Below are positions 5,809 to 6,697 of a stretch of 6,697 nt of DNA, in pieces; within the stretch, counting starts at the first letter, position 1; each line of letters begins with the position of its first letter. The notes under the pieces are model-generated. The model had not been told where the DNA came from, made no database searches, and was given only the letters and a program-made list of their open reading frames with translations. The position numbers and the translations under genes are program-made. This stretch comes from Candidatus Peregrinibacteria bacterium (lineage in GTDB: Bacteria > Patescibacteriota > Gracilibacteria > UBA1369 > UBA12463). Location: contig JAHFJT010000053.1 of NCBI GenBank assembly GCA_023245695.1, positions 1 to 6,697 on the forward strand. Direction: 5' to 3'.

Positions 5809-6697
5809 TATTTTCAAAAGGGTATGCTGGTCGGCCCGAAGTGTCGTCTCAGATATCCGAAGCTGGTTTTTTGGTTTCTGAAGCTGCTGAATCCAAGTCT
5901 GGATTGGCGCCCGGAGATCCGTAATCGAGTCTCCTTGACCGAGATCCGTGAGCAGGTTTCGCACTTTGGCGTCGTAAGAAAGGGAGAGGAGCGGCTTGTG
6001 TGAGAGGGTTGCCAGGATGCATGCGTGCAGGCGCATGGCGACCACGAGCGAGGAATTGACGAAGATGTGCCAGAGATCGTCGAGATTTTCCGGCTCAATA
6101 TGTGGAACATTTTCGACGCTGCATGTGTCCCCTTTCTGCATGGCCACAAACTTCAGCGAGAGGTGGTAGCGATCATGAATATATGTCGTGAGTTCTTTTA
6201 TTTTTTGTGTGAGTTCGCCGTGATCCACACCTGGCCAAGTGCGGAGCGAAATGAGTGCGTAGGGATTGAAGGTTTCATGAGAGAGATTATTCGCACCCTG
6301 ATGTCGTTGGACATCCTCTCCAAAATCCTCAGCTGTAAGCCATAATGCCGAGTCTCGCAAGACGGTGATTGAGTGTTTCACACCGAGCTGTTCGAGGTTT
6401 TTTTTCGAGGTGGTATCGCGGACGCAGATTTTTTTCATCGAGGCGCAGACATCGCGAATGATTTTTTGATGATGTGGTTGAGTGATCTCGCCAAAACTTT
6501 GGCCAACCATGATGGCGCGTTTTTTGAGTCGCTTCCACATGCTCGCCTGACGACTCCAGATCTGGATCGAACGTGATTCTTTTTCATTAAAGAGTCCACC
6601 ACCCCCGAAGATGATGAGGTCAGTTTTTCGGATAGCATTCAGCGCCTGAAAAGCCTTTCCGGTGAAGATACTCTTGATCCACGAGCCTGCACTACTT
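5782..6697 (-). CDS. csaB: Polysaccharide pyruvyl transferase, CsaB type (5' end outside window)
   Basis: Transfers pyruvate from phosphoenolpyruvate onto a cell-wall or surface polysaccharide as a ketal. In Bacillus and others CsaB pyruvylates the secondary cell-wall polymer that anchors S-layer-homology (SLH) proteins. The frame is open through base 6696 and gives 304 residues. The full family length is about 360-380, so some 60 residues are missing. Counting from the window edge: TDLIIFGGGGLFNE near 25-38 is the conserved glycine loop. IMVGQSFGEI (62-71) matches the usual VGQGIGPL strand. CVRDTTSKKNLEQLGV (91-106) and LRDSALWL (113-120) match the family's RDxxS and DPA segments. VAMRLHACILATLSHKPLLSLSYDAKV (219-245) is the hallmark C-terminal block with its conserved Arg and His. 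An ATG at 6538-6540 is internal, because homology runs through it. The TAG stop is 30 bases before the next gene's start. The promoter for csaB itself is not in the window. Confidence 0.9.
   Translation of the reverse strand, partial: SSAGSWIKSIFTGKAFQALNAIRKTDLIIFGGGGLFNEKESRSIQIWSRQASMWKRLKKRAIMVGQSFGEITQPHHQKIIRDVCASMKKICVRDTTSKKNLEQLGVKHSITVLRDSALWLTAEDFGEDVQRHQGANNLSHETFNPYALISLRTWPGVDHGELTQKIKELTTYIHDRYHLSLKFVAMQKGDTCSVENVPHIEPENLDDLWHIFVNSSLVVAMRLHACILATLSHKPLLSLSYDAKVRNLLTDLGQGDSITDLRAPIQTWIQQLQKPKNQLRISETTLRADQHTLLKILTKLIKSI

Overview
The window looks like part of a chromosome from an uncultivated bacterium, with base composition near half GC and gene density close to 100 percent. 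Several features fit a Patescibacteria/CPR-like genome: a short bacterial-type prolyl-tRNA synthetase without the large editing insert, the short (about 240-residue core) RmlA type, very tight packing, and no Shine-Dalgarno motif before any visible start. This assignment is an inference and is not proven by any single marker. TAG, TAA and TGA all appear as stops (TGA ends proS), so there is no sign of UGA recoding.

Plus strand, 1-3575: four genes in one direction with gaps of 23, -4 and 34 bases, so probably co-transcribed. They are the 3' part of a dihydroorotate dehydrogenase (pyrimidine synthesis), proS (prolyl-tRNA synthetase), rmlD (dTDP-4-dehydrorhamnose reductase) and rmlA (glucose-1-phosphate thymidylyltransferase). 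RmlA and RmlD catalyse the first and last steps of dTDP-L-rhamnose synthesis. RmlB and RmlC are not in the window.

Minus strand, 6697-3547: a cell-envelope group reading toward the first one. It starts with a 5'-truncated CsaB-type polysaccharide pyruvyl transferase. A 479-residue exported protein follows, with a signal peptide, a beta-rich domain, an Ala/Lys helix, a Pro-Ala linker and a predicted C-terminal beta-barrel. Last is a 246-residue putative lipoprotein with six cysteines beyond the lipobox and no recognised family. A strong sigma70-type promoter (TTGACA, 16-base spacer, TATAGT) lies across the stop codon of csaB, so the two exported proteins probably form their own transcription unit. 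The two gene groups converge and their coding ends overlap by 29 bases at 3547-3575.

Taken together, the rhamnose genes and the pyruvyl transferase suggest that this segment builds and decorates a surface or secondary cell-wall polysaccharide. The two exported proteins are candidates for partners in that envelope. No tRNA, rRNA, CRISPR array or insertion sequence was seen, and no stretch above 40 bases lacks a gene.
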